From Pseudorhodobacter antarcticus (lineage in GTDB: Bacteria > Pseudomonadota > Alphaproteobacteria > Rhodobacterales > Rhodobacteraceae): a DNA stretch of 46,058 bases. Of this stretch, positions 18,265 to 28,205 are shown in pieces. The DNA is taken from NCBI RefSeq assembly GCF_900110135.1, contig NZ_FOCO01000025.1, positions 1-46,058 of the forward strand. Reading direction: 5' to 3'. Made by a program: the position numbers and the translations under genes. How positions within the stretch are numbered: position 1 is the stretch's first letter; every line of letters starts with the position of its first letter. The notes below the pieces were generated by a model. The model ran no database searches. It saw only the letters and a program-made list of their open reading frames with translations, and was not told the origin of the DNA.

Positions 18265-19458
18265 ATGAACATTCACGAATATCAAGCCAAAGCCCTGCTG
18301 CGCAGCTATGGGGCGCCTGTCTCCGATGGTCGCGCCGTGACGAAGGCGGAAGACGCCAAAACCGCAGCGGGCGAAATGGATGGTCCTTTGTGGGTGGTCA
18401 AGGCGCAGATCCACGCAGGTGGCCGCGGCAAAGGCCATTTCAAGGAGGCTGAAGCCGGTGAAAAAGGCGGCGTGCGCCTTGCCAAATCGGTTGAAGAAGC
18501 GGCCGAGATGGCCAAGCAAATGCTGGGCCGCACTTTGGTGACGCACCAAACCGGGCCTGCGGGCAAGCAAGTGAACCGCATCTATATTGAAGATGGGTCG
18601 GATATTGCGCGCGAACTTTACCTCGCGCTGCTGGTTGATCGTCAATCCAGCCGGATTTCCTTTGTCGCTTCCACCGAAGGCGGGATGGATATTGAAGAAG
18701 TCGCAGCAAACCGCCCCGAAAAAATCGTGTCCTTCTCGGTTGATCCGGCGTCGGGGTTGTCCGATTTCCACGGTCGCCGTGTGGCGTTCTCGCTGGGTCT
18801 GACCGGCGGTCAGGTTAAGCAATGCGTGTCTTTGATCAAGGTGCTTTACAAAGCTTTTGTTGAAAAAGACATGGAGATGCTGGAAATCAACCCGCTGATC
18901 GTGACGCCCGATGGCAACTTGAAATGCCTTGATGCCAAGATGAGCTTTGATGGTAACGCCATGTACCGCCACCCCGATATCGCCACCCTGCGTGATGAGA
19001 CGGAGGAGGACCCGAAGGAATTGGCAGCCTCCAAGTTCGATTTGAACTACATCGCGCTGGACGGTGAAATTGGCTGTATGGTCAATGGTGCGGGCCTTGC
19101 GATGGCGACGATGGATATCATCAAGCTGTATGGCGCGGAACCTGCAAACTTCCTCGACGTTGGTGGCGGTGCGACCAAGGAAAAAGTGACCGAAGCGTTC
19201 AAGATCATCACAAGCGATCCAAACGTAAAGGGCATTTTGGTCAACATCTTTGGTGGTATCATGCGCTGTGATGTGATTGCCGAAGGTGTTATTTCCGCCG
19301 TTAAGGAAGTGGGCCTGAAGGTGCCATTGGTCGTGCGTTTGGAAGGCACCAATGTTGAAGAGGGCAAAGCCATCATCAAGAATTCCGGCCTGAATGTGAT
19401 CGCCGCTGAAAACCTGAAAGATGGTGCGGAAAAAATCGTGAAGGCTGTCAAAGGCTAA
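18265..19458 (+). CDS. sucC: Succinyl-CoA synthetase, beta subunit
   Basis: With SucD it converts succinyl-CoA, NDP and phosphate to succinate, NTP and CoA. The 397 residues show the ATP-grasp layout: [16 protein letters not shown] at the N-terminus, [18 protein letters not shown] (nucleotide lysine and loop), MLEINPLIV, and the C-terminal CoA-ligase module with [16 protein letters not shown] and [15 protein letters not shown]. The ribosome site is weak (GTGGGA). It is the first gene after the paired operator, followed by a small lipoprotein gene and sucD. Confidence 0.97.
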   Translation: MNIHEYQAKALLRSYGAPVSDGRAVTKAEDAKTAAGEMDGPLWVVKAQIHAGGRGKGHFKEAEAGEKGGVRLAKSVEEAAEMAKQMLGRTLVTHQTGPAGKQVNRIYIEDGSDIARELYLALLVDRQSSRISFVASTEGGMDIEEVAANRPEKIVSFSVDPASGLSDFHGRRVAFSLGLTGGQVKQCVSLIKVLYKAFVEKDMEMLEINPLIVTPDGNLKCLDAKMSFDGNAMYRHPDIATLRDETEEDPKELAASKFDLNYIALDGEIGCMVNGAGLAMATMDIIKLYGAEPANFLDVGGGATKEKVTEAFKIITSDPNVKGILVNIFGGIMRCDVIAEGVISAVKEVGLKVPLVVRLEGTNVEEGKAIIKNSGLNVIAAENLKDGAEKIVKAVKG

Positions 19459-19560
19459 GGGATTATGCTGATACTTGGTCGGGGGCTGCATGGCCCCCGG
19501 CAAAAACCGCGAACGGCGTCACGCCAGTGGAGCAGTTCAACAGTGCTGAGAGGGTATATT

Positions 19561-19752
19561 ATGAAAAAAATCGCAATCGGATCGTTGGTTTTGATGATGC
19601 TGGGCGCTTGTGGGGGCGGAACTGGCGCTACTGGCAGTGATGGCATTGAAGAAGTGGTGTGCAACCAGCAGTCCGAATGGGCGCGCAGTGGCAAAGTGGA
19701 CGGGACAGATATTTATATCACCTGCCCAGGCCAAGCCCGCCCCGGTTATTGA
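19561..19752 (+). CDS. Tiny predicted lipoprotein between sucC and sucD
   Basis: 63 residues. The signal MKKIAIGSLVLMMLGAC has a textbook lipobox (LGAC, Cys17). The Gly/Thr-rich linker GGGTGATGS is followed by about 38 residues with two Cys (EVVCNQQ and ITCPGQ), which may form one disulfide. GAGAGGG lies about 7 nt before the ATG. Flanking hairpins (19489-19506 and near 19763) isolate it from sucC and sucD. The function is unknown. It is probably a real gene because all expected signals are in place. Confidence 0.72.
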   Translation: MKKIAIGSLVLMMLGACGGGTGATGSDGIEEVVCNQQSEWARSGKVDGTDIYITCPGQARPGY

Positions 19753-19878
19753 ACAAAACATGCCAATGCGCGGCCCGCTGTCGCATTGGCCTTTGCGGGT
19801 GCCGATTGACTGGCACCTGCGACCAAAATCAAACTTTCGTCTGGCCTGATGCTGGACTGACCCATCAAGGAGGCCCGG

Positions 19879-20763
19879 ATGGCCGTACTCGTCAATAACA
19901 ACACCCGTCTGATCTGTCAGGGTTTCACCGGCAGCCAAGGCACGTTCCATTCGGAACAAGCCATTGCCTATGGCACGAAAATGGTCGGCGGCGTGACCCC
20001 CGGCAAAGGCGGTTCCACCCATCTGGACCTGCCCGTGTTCAATTCGGTGCATGAAGCGCGTGCTGTGACGCAGGCCAATGCCACCGTCATTTATGTGCCG
20101 CCTCCGTTCGCTGCGGACAGTATTTTGGAAGCGATTGACGCCGAGATGGAGTTGATCGTTTGCATCACCGAAGGTATCCCGGTGCTGGACATGATGCGCG
20201 TCAAGCGCGCGCTGGAAGGCACCAAGTCCCGCCTGATCGGGCCAAACTGCCCTGGCGTGATCACGCCTGACGAATGCAAAATCGGCATTATGCCCGGCCA
20301 CATTCACCGTCGCGGTTCGGTCGGTGTTGTGTCGCGGTCCGGCACCCTGACGTATGAGGCGGTCAAGCAGACCACCGATCTGGGTCTGGGCCAGTCCACC
20401 GCTGTGGGCATCGGCGGCGACCCGATCAAAGGGTCAGAACACATTGATATCCTTGAAATGTTCTTGGCCGACCCTGAAACACATTCGATCATCATGATCG
20501 GTGAAATCGGGGGTTCTGCCGAAGAAGAAGCCGCACAGTTTTTGGCGGATGAACGCAAAGCGGGTCGGTGGAAACCCACTGCAGGCTTTATCGCGGGTCG
20601 CACCGCACCCCCCGGCCGCCGCATGGGCCACGCAGGCGCGATTGTCGCGGGTGGCAAAGGCGACGCGGAAAGCAAAATCGAAGCGATGAAGCGCGCCGGT
20701 ATTGTGGTTGCAGAAAGCCCAGCCCACTTGGGTGAGGCGGTAATGCAGGCGATCAAGGCGTAA
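19879..20763 (+). CDS. sucD: Succinyl-CoA synthetase, alpha subunit
   Basis: 294 residues. The N-terminal CoA-binding Rossmann domain has [17 protein letters not shown] and GGVTPGKGG. The middle domain has [10 protein letters not shown]. The phosphohistidine block [17 protein letters not shown] is near residues 253-269. AAGGAGG precedes the ATG. It is separated from sucC by 420 bp that includes the small lipoprotein gene, which is unusual since sucC and sucD normally touch. Confidence 0.97.
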   Translation: MAVLVNNNTRLICQGFTGSQGTFHSEQAIAYGTKMVGGVTPGKGGSTHLDLPVFNSVHEARAVTQANATVIYVPPPFAADSILEAIDAEMELIVCITEGIPVLDMMRVKRALEGTKSRLIGPNCPGVITPDECKIGIMPGHIHRRGSVGVVSRSGTLTYEAVKQTTDLGLGQSTAVGIGGDPIKGSEHIDILEMFLADPETHSIIMIGEIGGSAEEEAAQFLADERKAGRWKPTAGFIAGRTAPPGRRMGHAGAIVAGGKGDAESKIEAMKRAGIVVAESPAHLGEAVMQAIKA

Positions 20764-20767
20764 ACTT

Positions 20768-20829
20768 GTAGGGTGGGGTTCAACCCCACCTTGCCCAACG
20801 TGTGATTGCCGGGGTGAACCCCGGCCTAC
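20768..20829. repeat. GGGTGGG-family palindromic repeat, copy 2
   Basis: Two nested hairpins, GGTGGGGTT-CAACCCCACC-type and GCCGGGG-TGAA-CCCCGGC, are bracketed by GTAGG and CCTAC. It lies 4 nt after the sucD stop and 10 nt before the DUF805 start, so it interrupts the sucD-sucA transcript. Confidence 0.75.
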
Positions 20830-20839
20830 GGAGCGGATA

Positions 20840-21376
20840 TTGGGACCAGTTCAGGCCATAAAAACTTGTTTTGCCAAGTCCTTCCAGTTCTCTGGCCGCG
20901 CTCGTCGCGCGGAATACTGGTGGTTTTTACCAACTGGTTTGAGCGTTCCCGTCTCGGCGCTATGGCTGCAAAACATGCTTTGGCCAGACCTGCATGGCTT
21001 GCTGCGAATTGCTGTTTTTCTTTTCGCTTTGCTGCCACTGATGGCAGTGACCAGCCGCCGTCTTGTCGATACTGGCGAAGCGGCAATCGGCTTTGAAATA
21101 CCAGCCAAAGCGCTGATCCTTTTTCTTGTGACATGTTGGGGCCTTGGTGCGCTTTCGGATTGGTTTGATACGGCGCTCATAGCGGGGGCCGATGGTCCAA
21201 GTGGCTTTGGCATGATGCTCGTCTTTTTGCTTGGGGCAGTGTTTATTTTGCCCTTTGCTATTGTGCAATTATGTGTCGGCTTCGCGTCGGGTTCTGCCCT
21301 GTTTGGGCAGATGACCGCACCCTCCAACACGTCTTTCTGTCCTACAGAATTCAACCTTAGAGAGGTCCAAAAATGA
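20840..21376 (+). CDS. DUF805 family membrane protein
   Basis: 178 residues starting MGPVQAIKTCFAKSFQFSGRARRAEYWWF, the diagnostic DUF805 N-terminus, followed by four membrane helices with an RRLVDTG block between them. The start is TTG, supported by GGAG 7 nt upstream and by homology of the N-terminus. The stop overlaps the sucA ATG (ATGA), so it is translationally coupled to sucA. The codon choice is less GC-rich than sucA or sucD, hinting at later insertion. DUF805 has no established function. Confidence 0.82.
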   Translation: MGPVQAIKTCFAKSFQFSGRARRAEYWWFLPTGLSVPVSALWLQNMLWPDLHGLLRIAVFLFALLPLMAVTSRRLVDTGEAAIGFEIPAKALILFLVTCWGLGALSDWFDTALIAGADGPSGFGMMLVFLLGAVFILPFAIVQLCVGFASGSALFGQMTAPSNTSFCPTEFNLREVQK

Positions 21377-24333
21377 CCGAACATTCCACCAATTCCCAGT
21401 TTCACGCACAGTCGTTCTTGGATGGCGCAAATGCGGATTACATCGACCAAATGGGTGCGAACTACGCCGCAGACCCGTCATCGGTGGATGAAAGCTGGGC
21501 CGAGTTTTTCAAGGAACTCGCTGAACCTGACCGCGTGGCGCAGGCCGCTGCTGCTGGTCCGTCTTGGGCGCGCGCTGATTGGCCGCCAATGCCCGTCGAT
21601 GATTTGACCGCCGCCTTGACCGGCGAATGGGCTGTGATGCCCGCTAAGGAAGGCCGCGCGGCGGGCGATAAAATTGTCGCCAAAGCAGCGGAGGCGGGGG
21701 TGTCCCTGACGGACGCACAAGTGCAGCGCGCCGTGCTGGACAGCATCCGCGCGTTGATGATCATTCGCGCCTACCGCATCCGGGGCCATTTGGCCGCCGA
21801 TCTTGACCCGCTGAAAATGCAAGACGTCACCACCCATCCCGAGCTGGACCCAAAGGCCTACGGGTTCAACGATGCCGATATGGACCGCCCGATTTTCATC
21901 GACAACGTGTTGGGCCTGCAGATGGCGTCAATGCGCCAGATCATCGACATCGTGAAACGCACTTATTGCGGCACGTTTGCGTTGCAATACATGCATATTT
22001 CCGATGCCGAACAGGCCGCGTGGCTGAAGGAACGGATTGAAGGGTATGGCAAGGAAATCGCCTTTACCCGTGAGGGCCGCAAGGCCATTTTGAACAAGCT
22101 GGTCGAGGCGGAAGGGTTCGAAAAATTCCTGCACGTCAAATATATGGGCACCAAACGGTTTGGCCTTGATGGCGGCGAAAGCTTGATCCCCGCGATGGAA
22201 CAGATCATCAAGCGCGGTGGCGCGCTGGGTGTGCGCGAAATCGTGATCGGCATGCCGCATAGGGGCCGTTTGTCGGTGTTGGCCAACGTGATGCAAAAAC
22301 CCTACCGCGCCATTTTCAACGAATTCCAAGGCGGCAGTTCCAAGCCCGAGGATGTTGATGGCTCCGGCGATGTAAAATACCACCTTGGTGCCTCCAGCGA
22401 CCGCGATTTTGATGGCAATGTCGTTCACCTGTCGCTGACCGCCAACCCCAGCCATTTGGAAGCGGTTGACCCAGTGGTTTTGGGCAAAGTGCGCGCCAAA
22501 CAAGACCAGATGAACGACACCGACCGCGAAAAGGTGCTGCCAATTTTGCTGCACGGCGATGCGGCCTTTGCGGGCCAAGGCGTTGTGGCGGAATGTTTCG
22601 GGTTGTCTGGCCTGCGCGGGCACCGCACCGGCGGCACGCTGCACATCGTGGTGAACAACCAAATCGGCTTTACCACAGCACCCGCGTTCAGCCGGTCTTC
22701 GCCCTATCCCACCGACATCGCGTTGATGGTCGAAGCGCCGATTTTCCATGTGAACGGCGACGACCCCGAGGCGGTGGTGCATGCCGCCCGCGTGGCGATC
22801 GAATTCCGTCAAAAGTTCCACAAAGACGTTGTTTTGGACATTTTCTGCTATCGCCGCTTTGGGCATAATGAGGGGGATGAACCCATGTTCACCAACCCGT
22901 CGATGTACACCCAGATCAAAAAACACAAAACCACCCTGTCGCTTTATACCGAACGTCTGGTCAAGGATGGCCTGATCCCGGAAGGCGAGATTGAGGATAT
23001 GAAGGCCACGTTTCAGGCGCATCTGAACGCGGAGTTTGACGCGGGCAAAGATTACAAACCCAACAAGGCCGATTGGCTGGATGGGCGTTGGAAAAACATG
23101 TCACGCGAAGGCACGGAATATGAGGCGGGCAAAACCGCGATCAGTGCGGAGGCGATGGTTGAAATTGGCGCGGGCCTGACGCGCGTGCCCGATGGGTTTG
23201 ATTTGCACAAAACCGTTGGCCGCCAGCTGGACGCCAAAACCAAGATGTTTGCCGAAGGCAAAGGGTTCGATTGGGCCACCGCCGAAGCGCTCGCCTTTGG
23301 GTCTTTGGTGACCGAAGGGTTCCCCGTGCGCCTGTCGGGCCAGGATGTGACCCGCGGTACCTTCAGCCAGCGCCATTCCGCCTTTGTGAACCAAGCGACC
23401 GAGGAACGGCATTACCCGCTGAACCACATCAAACCGGGCCAAGCACGGTATGAAGTGATCGACAGCATGCTGTCGGAATACGCGGTTTTGGGCTTTGAAT
23501 ACGGCTATTCGCTGTCCGAACCCAACACGCTGACCCTTTGGGAAGCGCAGTTTGGCGATTTTGCCAACGGCGCGCAGATCATGTTCGATCAGTTCGTGTC
23601 GTCGGGGGAGTCGAAGTGGTTGCGCATGTCGGGCCTCGTTTGCCTGCTGCCGCATGGGTACGAAGGGCAGGGGCCGGAACATTCGTCGGCCCGGCCAGAA
23701 CGGTTCTTGCAGCAGTCCGCGAATGACAACTGGATTGTGGCGAACTGTTCCACCCCCGCCAATTATTTCCATATTCTGCGCCGCCAAATTCACCGCGATT
23801 TCCGCAAGCCGTTGATTTTGATGACACCGAAATCGCTGCTGCGCCACCCGATGTGTATTTCTGAGGCGGATGATTTCACCACGGGCTCCAGTTTCCACCG
23901 CGTGTTGTGGGATGACGCGCAAAAGGGCCATTCGGACCTGACGCTGAAATCCGATGATGAAATCAAGCGCGTAGTGACCTGCTCCGGCAAGGTTTATTTC
24001 GATTTGCTGGCGGCCCGCGATGCCCAGGGTCTCGACGATGTGTACCTGCTGCGCTTGGAACAGTTTTATCCGTTCCCGGCCATGTCGATGGTCCAAGAAC
24101 TCAGCCGCTTCAAGGATGCCGAGGTGGTTTGGTGCCAAGAGGAGCCGAAAAACCAAGGCTATTGGGGCTTTGTAGAGCCGAACCTTGAATGGGTTTTGGG
24201 CAAAATCAATGCCAAATCTGCCCGTGCCCGCTATGCCGGCCGCGCCGCCTCTGCATCACCCGCAACGGGGCAGGCCAGCCGCCACAAAACCGAACAAGAG
24301 GCGCTGATCGTTGACGCGCTGACAGGGGGCTAG
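21373..24333 (+). CDS. sucA: 2-oxoglutarate dehydrogenase E1 component
   Basis: A thiamine-diphosphate decarboxylase that starts the 2-oxoglutarate dehydrogenase complex. It is 986 residues long. The N-terminal E2-binding segment [21 protein letters not shown] is followed by [16 protein letters not shown], the catalytic [30 protein letters not shown], the ThDP/Mg motif region [11 protein letters not shown] to NNQIGFTT, and the C-terminal domain with [18 protein letters not shown] and [12 protein letters not shown]. All blocks are intact. sucB begins 5 nt after its stop. Confidence 0.98.
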   Translation: MTEHSTNSQFHAQSFLDGANADYIDQMGANYAADPSSVDESWAEFFKELAEPDRVAQAAAAGPSWARADWPPMPVDDLTAALTGEWAVMPAKEGRAAGDKIVAKAAEAGVSLTDAQVQRAVLDSIRALMIIRAYRIRGHLAADLDPLKMQDVTTHPELDPKAYGFNDADMDRPIFIDNVLGLQMASMRQIIDIVKRTYCGTFALQYMHISDAEQAAWLKERIEGYGKEIAFTREGRKAILNKLVEAEGFEKFLHVKYMGTKRFGLDGGESLIPAMEQIIKRGGALGVREIVIGMPHRGRLSVLANVMQKPYRAIFNEFQGGSSKPEDVDGSGDVKYHLGASSDRDFDGNVVHLSLTANPSHLEAVDPVVLGKVRAKQDQMNDTDREKVLPILLHGDAAFAGQGVVAECFGLSGLRGHRTGGTLHIVVNNQIGFTTAPAFSRSSPYPTDIALMVEAPIFHVNGDDPEAVVHAARVAIEFRQKFHKDVVLDIFCYRRFGHNEGDEPMFTNPSMYTQIKKHKTTLSLYTERLVKDGLIPEGEIEDMKATFQAHLNAEFDAGKDYKPNKADWLDGRWKNMSREGTEYEAGKTAISAEAMVEIGAGLTRVPDGFDLHKTVGRQLDAKTKMFAEGKGFDWATAEALAFGSLVTEGFPVRLSGQDVTRGTFSQRHSAFVNQATEERHYPLNHIKPGQARYEVIDSMLSEYAVLGFEYGYSLSEPNTLTLWEAQFGDFANGAQIMFDQFVSSGESKWLRMSGLVCLLPHGYEGQGPEHSSARPERFLQQSANDNWIVANCSTPANYFHILRRQIHRDFRKPLILMTPKSLLRHPMCISEADDFTTGSSFHRVLWDDAQKGHSDLTLKSDDEIKRVVTCSGKVYFDLLAARDAQGLDDVYLLRLEQFYPFPAMSMVQELSRFKDAEVVWCQEEPKNQGYWGFVEPNLEWVLGKINAKSARARYAGRAASASPATGQASRHKTEQEALIVDALTGG

Positions 24334-24338
24334 GGCGC

Positions 24339-25832
24339 ATGGCAACCGAAGTAAGGGTTCCTACCCTTGGCGAAAGCGTGACCGAAGCGACCGTGGCGAC
24401 CTGGTATAAAAAGCTGGGCGATGCGGTCGCGGTGGACGAAATGCTGTGCGAATTGGAAACCGACAAAGTCACGGTTGAGGTACCAAGCCCGGTGGCCGGA
24501 ACCCTGACCGAAATCGTCGCGGCCGAAGGGCAGACCGTTGGCGTCGACGCCTTGCTGGCGCAAATTGGCGCGGCATCAGCAACATCTGCGGCGACCGCCA
24601 AAATATCAAATGACAAATCCGCAAAGGCCGAGGCCAGCGTGAAAGAGGGTAAAATGACCGACGTAAATGTACCAACGCTTGGCGAATCCGTGTCCGAGGC
24701 GACCGTCTCTACCTGGTTCAAAAAGGTGGGCGACATGGTCGCGCAAGACGAAATGCTGTGCGAGTTGGAAACCGATAAAGTGTCGGTGGAGGTGCCAAGC
24801 CCCGTCGCAGGTGTGTTGACCGAGATTATCGCGGCCGAAGGCGAAACCGTGTCCGCCAACGCCAAGCTGGCCGTGATTTCCGAAGGGGCGACCGCCCCCG
24901 CCGCCAAAGTGGAAAAGGTCGAGGCCGCCCCCGCCAAATCCGGCAAAGATGTGGAGGATGCCCCATCCGCCAAAAAGGCCATGGCCGAGGCAGGCATCAC
25001 CCGCGATCAGGTCCAAGGGTCGGGCCGCGATGGCCGCGTGATGAAAGAAGACGTGGCAAAAGCCTCCTCTGCCCCCGCCGCAGCCCCCGCGCCAGTATCG
25101 GTGCCCCGCGCGCCTGTGCCCGCCGATGACGCGAGCCGCGAAGAGCGGGTGAAGATGACCAAGCTGCGCCAAACCATCGCGCGCCGCCTGAAGGAAAGCC
25201 AGAACACCGCCGCCATGCTGACCACCTATAACGAGGTGGATATGTCCGGCATCATGGAATTGCGCAACGAATACAAAGACATGTTTGAGAAAAAGCATAA
25301 GGTCAAACTCGGCTTTATGTCCTTTTTCGTCAAGGCTTGCACCCACGCGTTGAAAGAGGTGCCAGAGGTGAACGCCGAAATCGACGGCACCGATGTGGTC
25401 TATAAAAACTACGTCCATATGGGGGTTGCCGTGGGCACGCCGTCCGGTCTTGTGGTGCCTGTGGTGCGTGACGCCGACCAAATGGGCTTTGCCGCGATTG
25501 AGAAAAAGATCACCGAACTGGGCCTGCGCGCGCGCGATGGCAAACTGTCGATGGCCGAAATGCAAGGCGGCAGCTTTACCATTTCCAACGGCGGTGTTTA
25601 CGGCTCGCTCATGTCCTCGCCCATCCTGAACCCGCCGCAATCGGGGATTTTGGGGATGCATAAAATCCAAGACCGCCCGGTGGTGGTAAAGGGGCAAATC
25701 GTCATCCGCCCGATGATGTATCTGGCCTTGTCCTATGACCACCGCGTTGTGGATGGCAAAGGGGCTGTGACCTTCCTTGTGCGCGTGAAAGAGGCGCTGG
25801 AAGATCCACGGCGGTTGCTGATGGATTTGTAA
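24339..25832 (+). CDS. sucB: 2-oxoglutarate dehydrogenase E2 (dihydrolipoyl succinyltransferase), two lipoyl domains
   Basis: 497 residues, longer than the roughly 405-residue E. coli enzyme because the lipoyl domain is duplicated. The first spans about 1-78 (lipoyl-Lys43 in ETDKVTV) and the second about 105-182 (Lys147 in ETDKVSV), with Ala/Lys linkers between. The E3-binding domain is near 208-243 ([11 protein letters not shown] and [12 protein letters not shown]). The catalytic domain ends with SYDHRVVDG (His468, Asp472). Duplicate lipoyl domains in SucB are, as I recall, common in Rhodobacterales. The two domains are strongly similar at the DNA level, including a shared ATGCTGTGCGA stretch. 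Confidence 0.97.
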   Translation: MATEVRVPTLGESVTEATVATWYKKLGDAVAVDEMLCELETDKVTVEVPSPVAGTLTEIVAAEGQTVGVDALLAQIGAASATSAATAKISNDKSAKAEASVKEGKMTDVNVPTLGESVSEATVSTWFKKVGDMVAQDEMLCELETDKVSVEVPSPVAGVLTEIIAAEGETVSANAKLAVISEGATAPAAKVEKVEAAPAKSGKDVEDAPSAKKAMAEAGITRDQVQGSGRDGRVMKEDVAKASSAPAAAPAPVSVPRAPVPADDASREERVKMTKLRQTIARRLKESQNTAAMLTTYNEVDMSGIMELRNEYKDMFEKKHKVKLGFMSFFVKACTHALKEVPEVNAEIDGTDVVYKNYVHMGVAVGTPSGLVVPVVRDADQMGFAAIEKKITELGLRARDGKLSMAEMQGGSFTISNGGVYGSLMSSPILNPPQSGILGMHKIQDRPVVVKGQIVIRPMMYLALSYDHRVVDGKGAVTFLVRVKEALEDPRRLLMDL

Positions 25833-25900
25833 GGGGCGGTGGGTTTCACCCACCCTACGCCGCGACGATGATGTGGCGTAGGGTGGGGTTTTACCCCACC
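25833..25900. repeat. GGGTGGG-family palindromic repeat, copy 3
   Basis: The outer arms CACCCTACGCC (25851-25861) and GGCGTAGGGTG (25875-25885) pair exactly. Smaller palindromes GGTGGGTTTCACCCACC and GGTGGGGTTTTACCCCACC flank them. It begins immediately after the sucB stop codon. Confidence 0.85.
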
Positions 25901-25917
25901 ATTAGGGAGACCGAAAT

Positions 25918-26316
25918 ATGGATCTTATCCAAGGATTGGCAGCGGCGTCAGCCGCTATAGGGATTGCAAAAGACCTTCGTGAAATCGATCGTGGTGTCGA
26001 CGAGGCGAGCTATAAACTTAAAATAGCTGAACTGATAAGCGCTTTGGCTGACACGAAAATCGCCCTTGCCGACGCAAAAGAAAAAATCACGTCTCTCGAG
26101 GCAGAGTTAGACCGAACGACAAAAGGCGATTTGTGCCCCAAGTGTCGGATTGGGCGGCTTTCGTTGGCGTCATCATCCCGAATGAGTATGGGTGGTCTTG
26201 GAAACTATGGTGTTGAAGAATGGAAGTTCACCTGCGGGAATTCAGAATGCGATTTCGAAACGAAAAAAGTAAATGATCCGCAAGGACTTGTCCCAAAGTT
26301 TATAGCAAAACGATGA
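25918..26316 (+). CDS. Coiled-coil protein with C-terminal zinc ribbon
   Basis: 132 residues, no recognised family. Residues 1-25 are Ala/Ile-rich. Residues 30-68 form a heptad-like coiled coil (KLKIAELISALADTKIALAD continuing into KEKITSLEAEL). The C-terminal half has CPKC at about 73-76 and CGNSEC at about 106-111, a four-Cys zinc ribbon with about 30 residues between knuckles. The DNA is visibly AT-richer than sucB or lpd and uses AAA/ATA/GAT codons freely, which suggests acquisition. AGGGAGA precedes the ATG. The stop overlaps the MAPEG ATG (ATGA). Confidence 0.75.
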   Translation: MDLIQGLAAASAAIGIAKDLREIDRGVDEASYKLKIAELISALADTKIALADAKEKITSLEAELDRTTKGDLCPKCRIGRLSLASSSRMSMGGLGNYGVEEWKFTCGNSECDFETKKVNDPQGLVPKFIAKR

Positions 26317-26708
26317 CCCCAGAACTCACAACCCTCGCCCTCGCGGCCCTCCTCCAAGCCGTCCAATTCGCCCTCTTCGCCATTCCGGCGAATATGGAAC
26401 TCGGCACCGGCTACACCTCATCGGCCCGCGACCGCCCGCCAAGCCGCCAAATCAGTGACCGCACGGGTCGGTTGCAACGCGCGATGAACAACCATTTTGA
26501 AGGGCTAATCCTTTTCACCATCGCCGTTCTGGTTGTAACACTTGGCAACCAATCCACCCCCCTCACCCAAACCTGCGCTTGGGTCTACCTCGCCGCCCGC
26601 GTCCTCTATATCCCCGCCTACTTCTACGGCTGGCGGCCGGGCCGTTCCATCATCTGGGCCACAGGCTTTTTCGCCACCTTCACGATGATTATCGCCACCT
26701 TGGTATAA
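26313..26708 (+). CDS. MAPEG-family membrane protein
   Basis: 131 residues with four hydrophobic segments. The segment RLQRAMNNHFEGLILF carries the family's Arg/Asn/His/Glu glutathione-contact pattern, and ARVLYIPAYFYGW follows as expected. MAPEG proteins are membrane-associated eicosanoid/glutathione enzymes; bacterial roles are mostly undefined. The ATG overlaps the preceding stop. It lies 75 bp upstream of lpd, within the 2-oxoglutarate dehydrogenase cluster. Confidence 0.85.
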   Translation: MTPELTTLALAALLQAVQFALFAIPANMELGTGYTSSARDRPPSRQISDRTGRLQRAMNNHFEGLILFTIAVLVVTLGNQSTPLTQTCAWVYLAARVLYIPAYFYGWRPGRSIIWATGFFATFTMIIATLV

Positions 26709-26783
26709 ATCATCCGCTCAAACATATCCTCGGGGGGCGCTTGCACCACCCCCCGCTCCGCACCTAAGAAAAGGACACTCCCC

Positions 26784-28169
26784 ATGGCAAGTTTTGACGT
26801 CATCATCATCGGCGGTGGCCCCGGCGGCTACGTTTGCGCCATTCGCTGCGCGCAACTCGGCCTGAAAGTGGGCGTTGTTGAGGGGCGCGATACCCTTGGC
26901 GGCACCTGCCTGAACGTCGGCTGCATCCCGTCCAAGGCGCTGCTGCACGCCACCCACAGCCTGCATGAGGCAGAGCATAACTTCGCCAAAATGGGCCTGA
27001 AAGGCAAATCCCCTTCGGTCGATTGGGACCAGATGAAGGCCTATAAACAAGAAACCATCGACGGCAACACCAAAGGCATTGAGTTTTTGTTTAAGAAAAA
27101 CAAGGTCACTTGGCTAAAAGGCTGGGGCACCATTCCCGCCGCAGGTCAGGTCAAAGTGGGTGATGAGGTGCATGAGGCGAAAAGCATTGTCATCGCCACC
27201 GGGTCCGAACCCGCAAGCTTGGCCGGTGTGGAGGTCGATGAGAAAACGATTGTCACCTCCACCGGCGCTTTGGTGCTGAACAAAATTCCAAAGTCGATGG
27301 TGGTGATCGGCGCGGGCGTGATCGGGCTGGAAATGGGCTCGGTCTATGCGCGCTTGGGCACTGAGGTGACGGTGGTCGAATATTTGGACGCAATTACGCC
27401 GGGTATGGACGCCGAAGTGGCCAAAGCGTTCCAGAAAATTTTGACCAAACAAGGGATTAAGTTCATTCTTGGCGCTGCCGTTCAAGGGGCAACCGCCAAA
27501 GGCGGCAAGGCCAAAGTCACCTATAAGCTGCGCAAGGATGACAGCGAGGTGACACTCGACACCGATTGCGTGCTGGTTGCCACGGGCCGCAAACCCTATG
27601 TCGACGGGCTGGGGTTGGAGGCGTTGGGCGTTGAAATGGAAAAGCGCGGCCAAGTCAAAACCCACCATTTCGCCACGAATATCAAAGGCGTCTATGCCCT
27701 TGGTGATGCGATTGTCGGCCCGATGCTGGCCCATAAGGCCGAGGATGAAGGCATGGCGCTGGCCGAAATTCTGGCGGGCAAATCCGGCCATGTGAACTAT
27801 GATGTCATCCCCGGCGTGATCTATACCACCCCCGAAGTGGCATCGGTTGGCCAGACCGAGGAGCAGCTGAAAGAGGCCGGGCGCGCCTATAAGGTTGGCA
27901 AATTCTCCTTCATGGGCAACGCGCGGGCCAAGGCGATTTTCCAGGCCGATGGTTTTGTGAAGATTTTGGCGGACAAGGATACCGACCGCATTTTGGGCGC
28001 GCATATCATCGGCCCTATGGCGGGCGATTTGATTCATGAGGTGTGCGTGGCGATGGAGTTTGGCGCATCGGCCCAAGATCTAGCACTTACCTGCCACGCC
28101 CACCCCACCTATTCCGAGGCGGTGCGCGAGGCGGCCCTTGCTTGCGGCGATGGGGCCATTCACGCGTAA
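26784..28169 (+). CDS. lpd: Dihydrolipoyl dehydrogenase (E3)
   Basis: It re-oxidises the lipoyl groups of SucB with NAD. It is 461 residues long. The FAD loop is [13 protein letters not shown] at 7-19. The redox disulfide is Cys42-Cys47 in [12 protein letters not shown]. The NAD motif [20 protein letters not shown] is followed by VALGDAI-type residues ([20 protein letters not shown]). The catalytic dyad is His440/Glu445 in [17 protein letters not shown] precedes the ATG. It is the last gene of the suc/odh run, and a strong terminator follows. Confidence 0.97.
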   Translation: MASFDVIIIGGGPGGYVCAIRCAQLGLKVGVVEGRDTLGGTCLNVGCIPSKALLHATHSLHEAEHNFAKMGLKGKSPSVDWDQMKAYKQETIDGNTKGIEFLFKKNKVTWLKGWGTIPAAGQVKVGDEVHEAKSIVIATGSEPASLAGVEVDEKTIVTSTGALVLNKIPKSMVVIGAGVIGLEMGSVYARLGTEVTVVEYLDAITPGMDAEVAKAFQKILTKQGIKFILGAAVQGATAKGGKAKVTYKLRKDDSEVTLDTDCVLVATGRKPYVDGLGLEALGVEMEKRGQVKTHHFATNIKGVYALGDAIVGPMLAHKAEDEGMALAEILAGKSGHVNYDVIPGVIYTTPEVASVGQTEEQLKEAGRAYKVGKFSFMGNARAKAIFQADGFVKILADKDTDRILGAHIIGPMAGDLIHEVCVAMEFGASAQDLALTCHAHPTYSEAVREAALACGDGAIHA

Positions 28170-28177
28170 ACCTTGCG

Positions 28178-28204
28178 AAAAGGGGGCGTTAACCGCCCCC
28201 TTTT
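28178..28204. terminator. Bidirectional terminator between lpd and ecm
   Basis: The 11-bp stem AAAAGGGGGCG / CGCCCCCTTTT with a 5-nt loop lies between two convergent stop codons, 8 nt after lpd and 1 nt before ecm. The A and T ends let it work both ways. Confidence 0.9.
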
Positions 28205-28205
28205 G

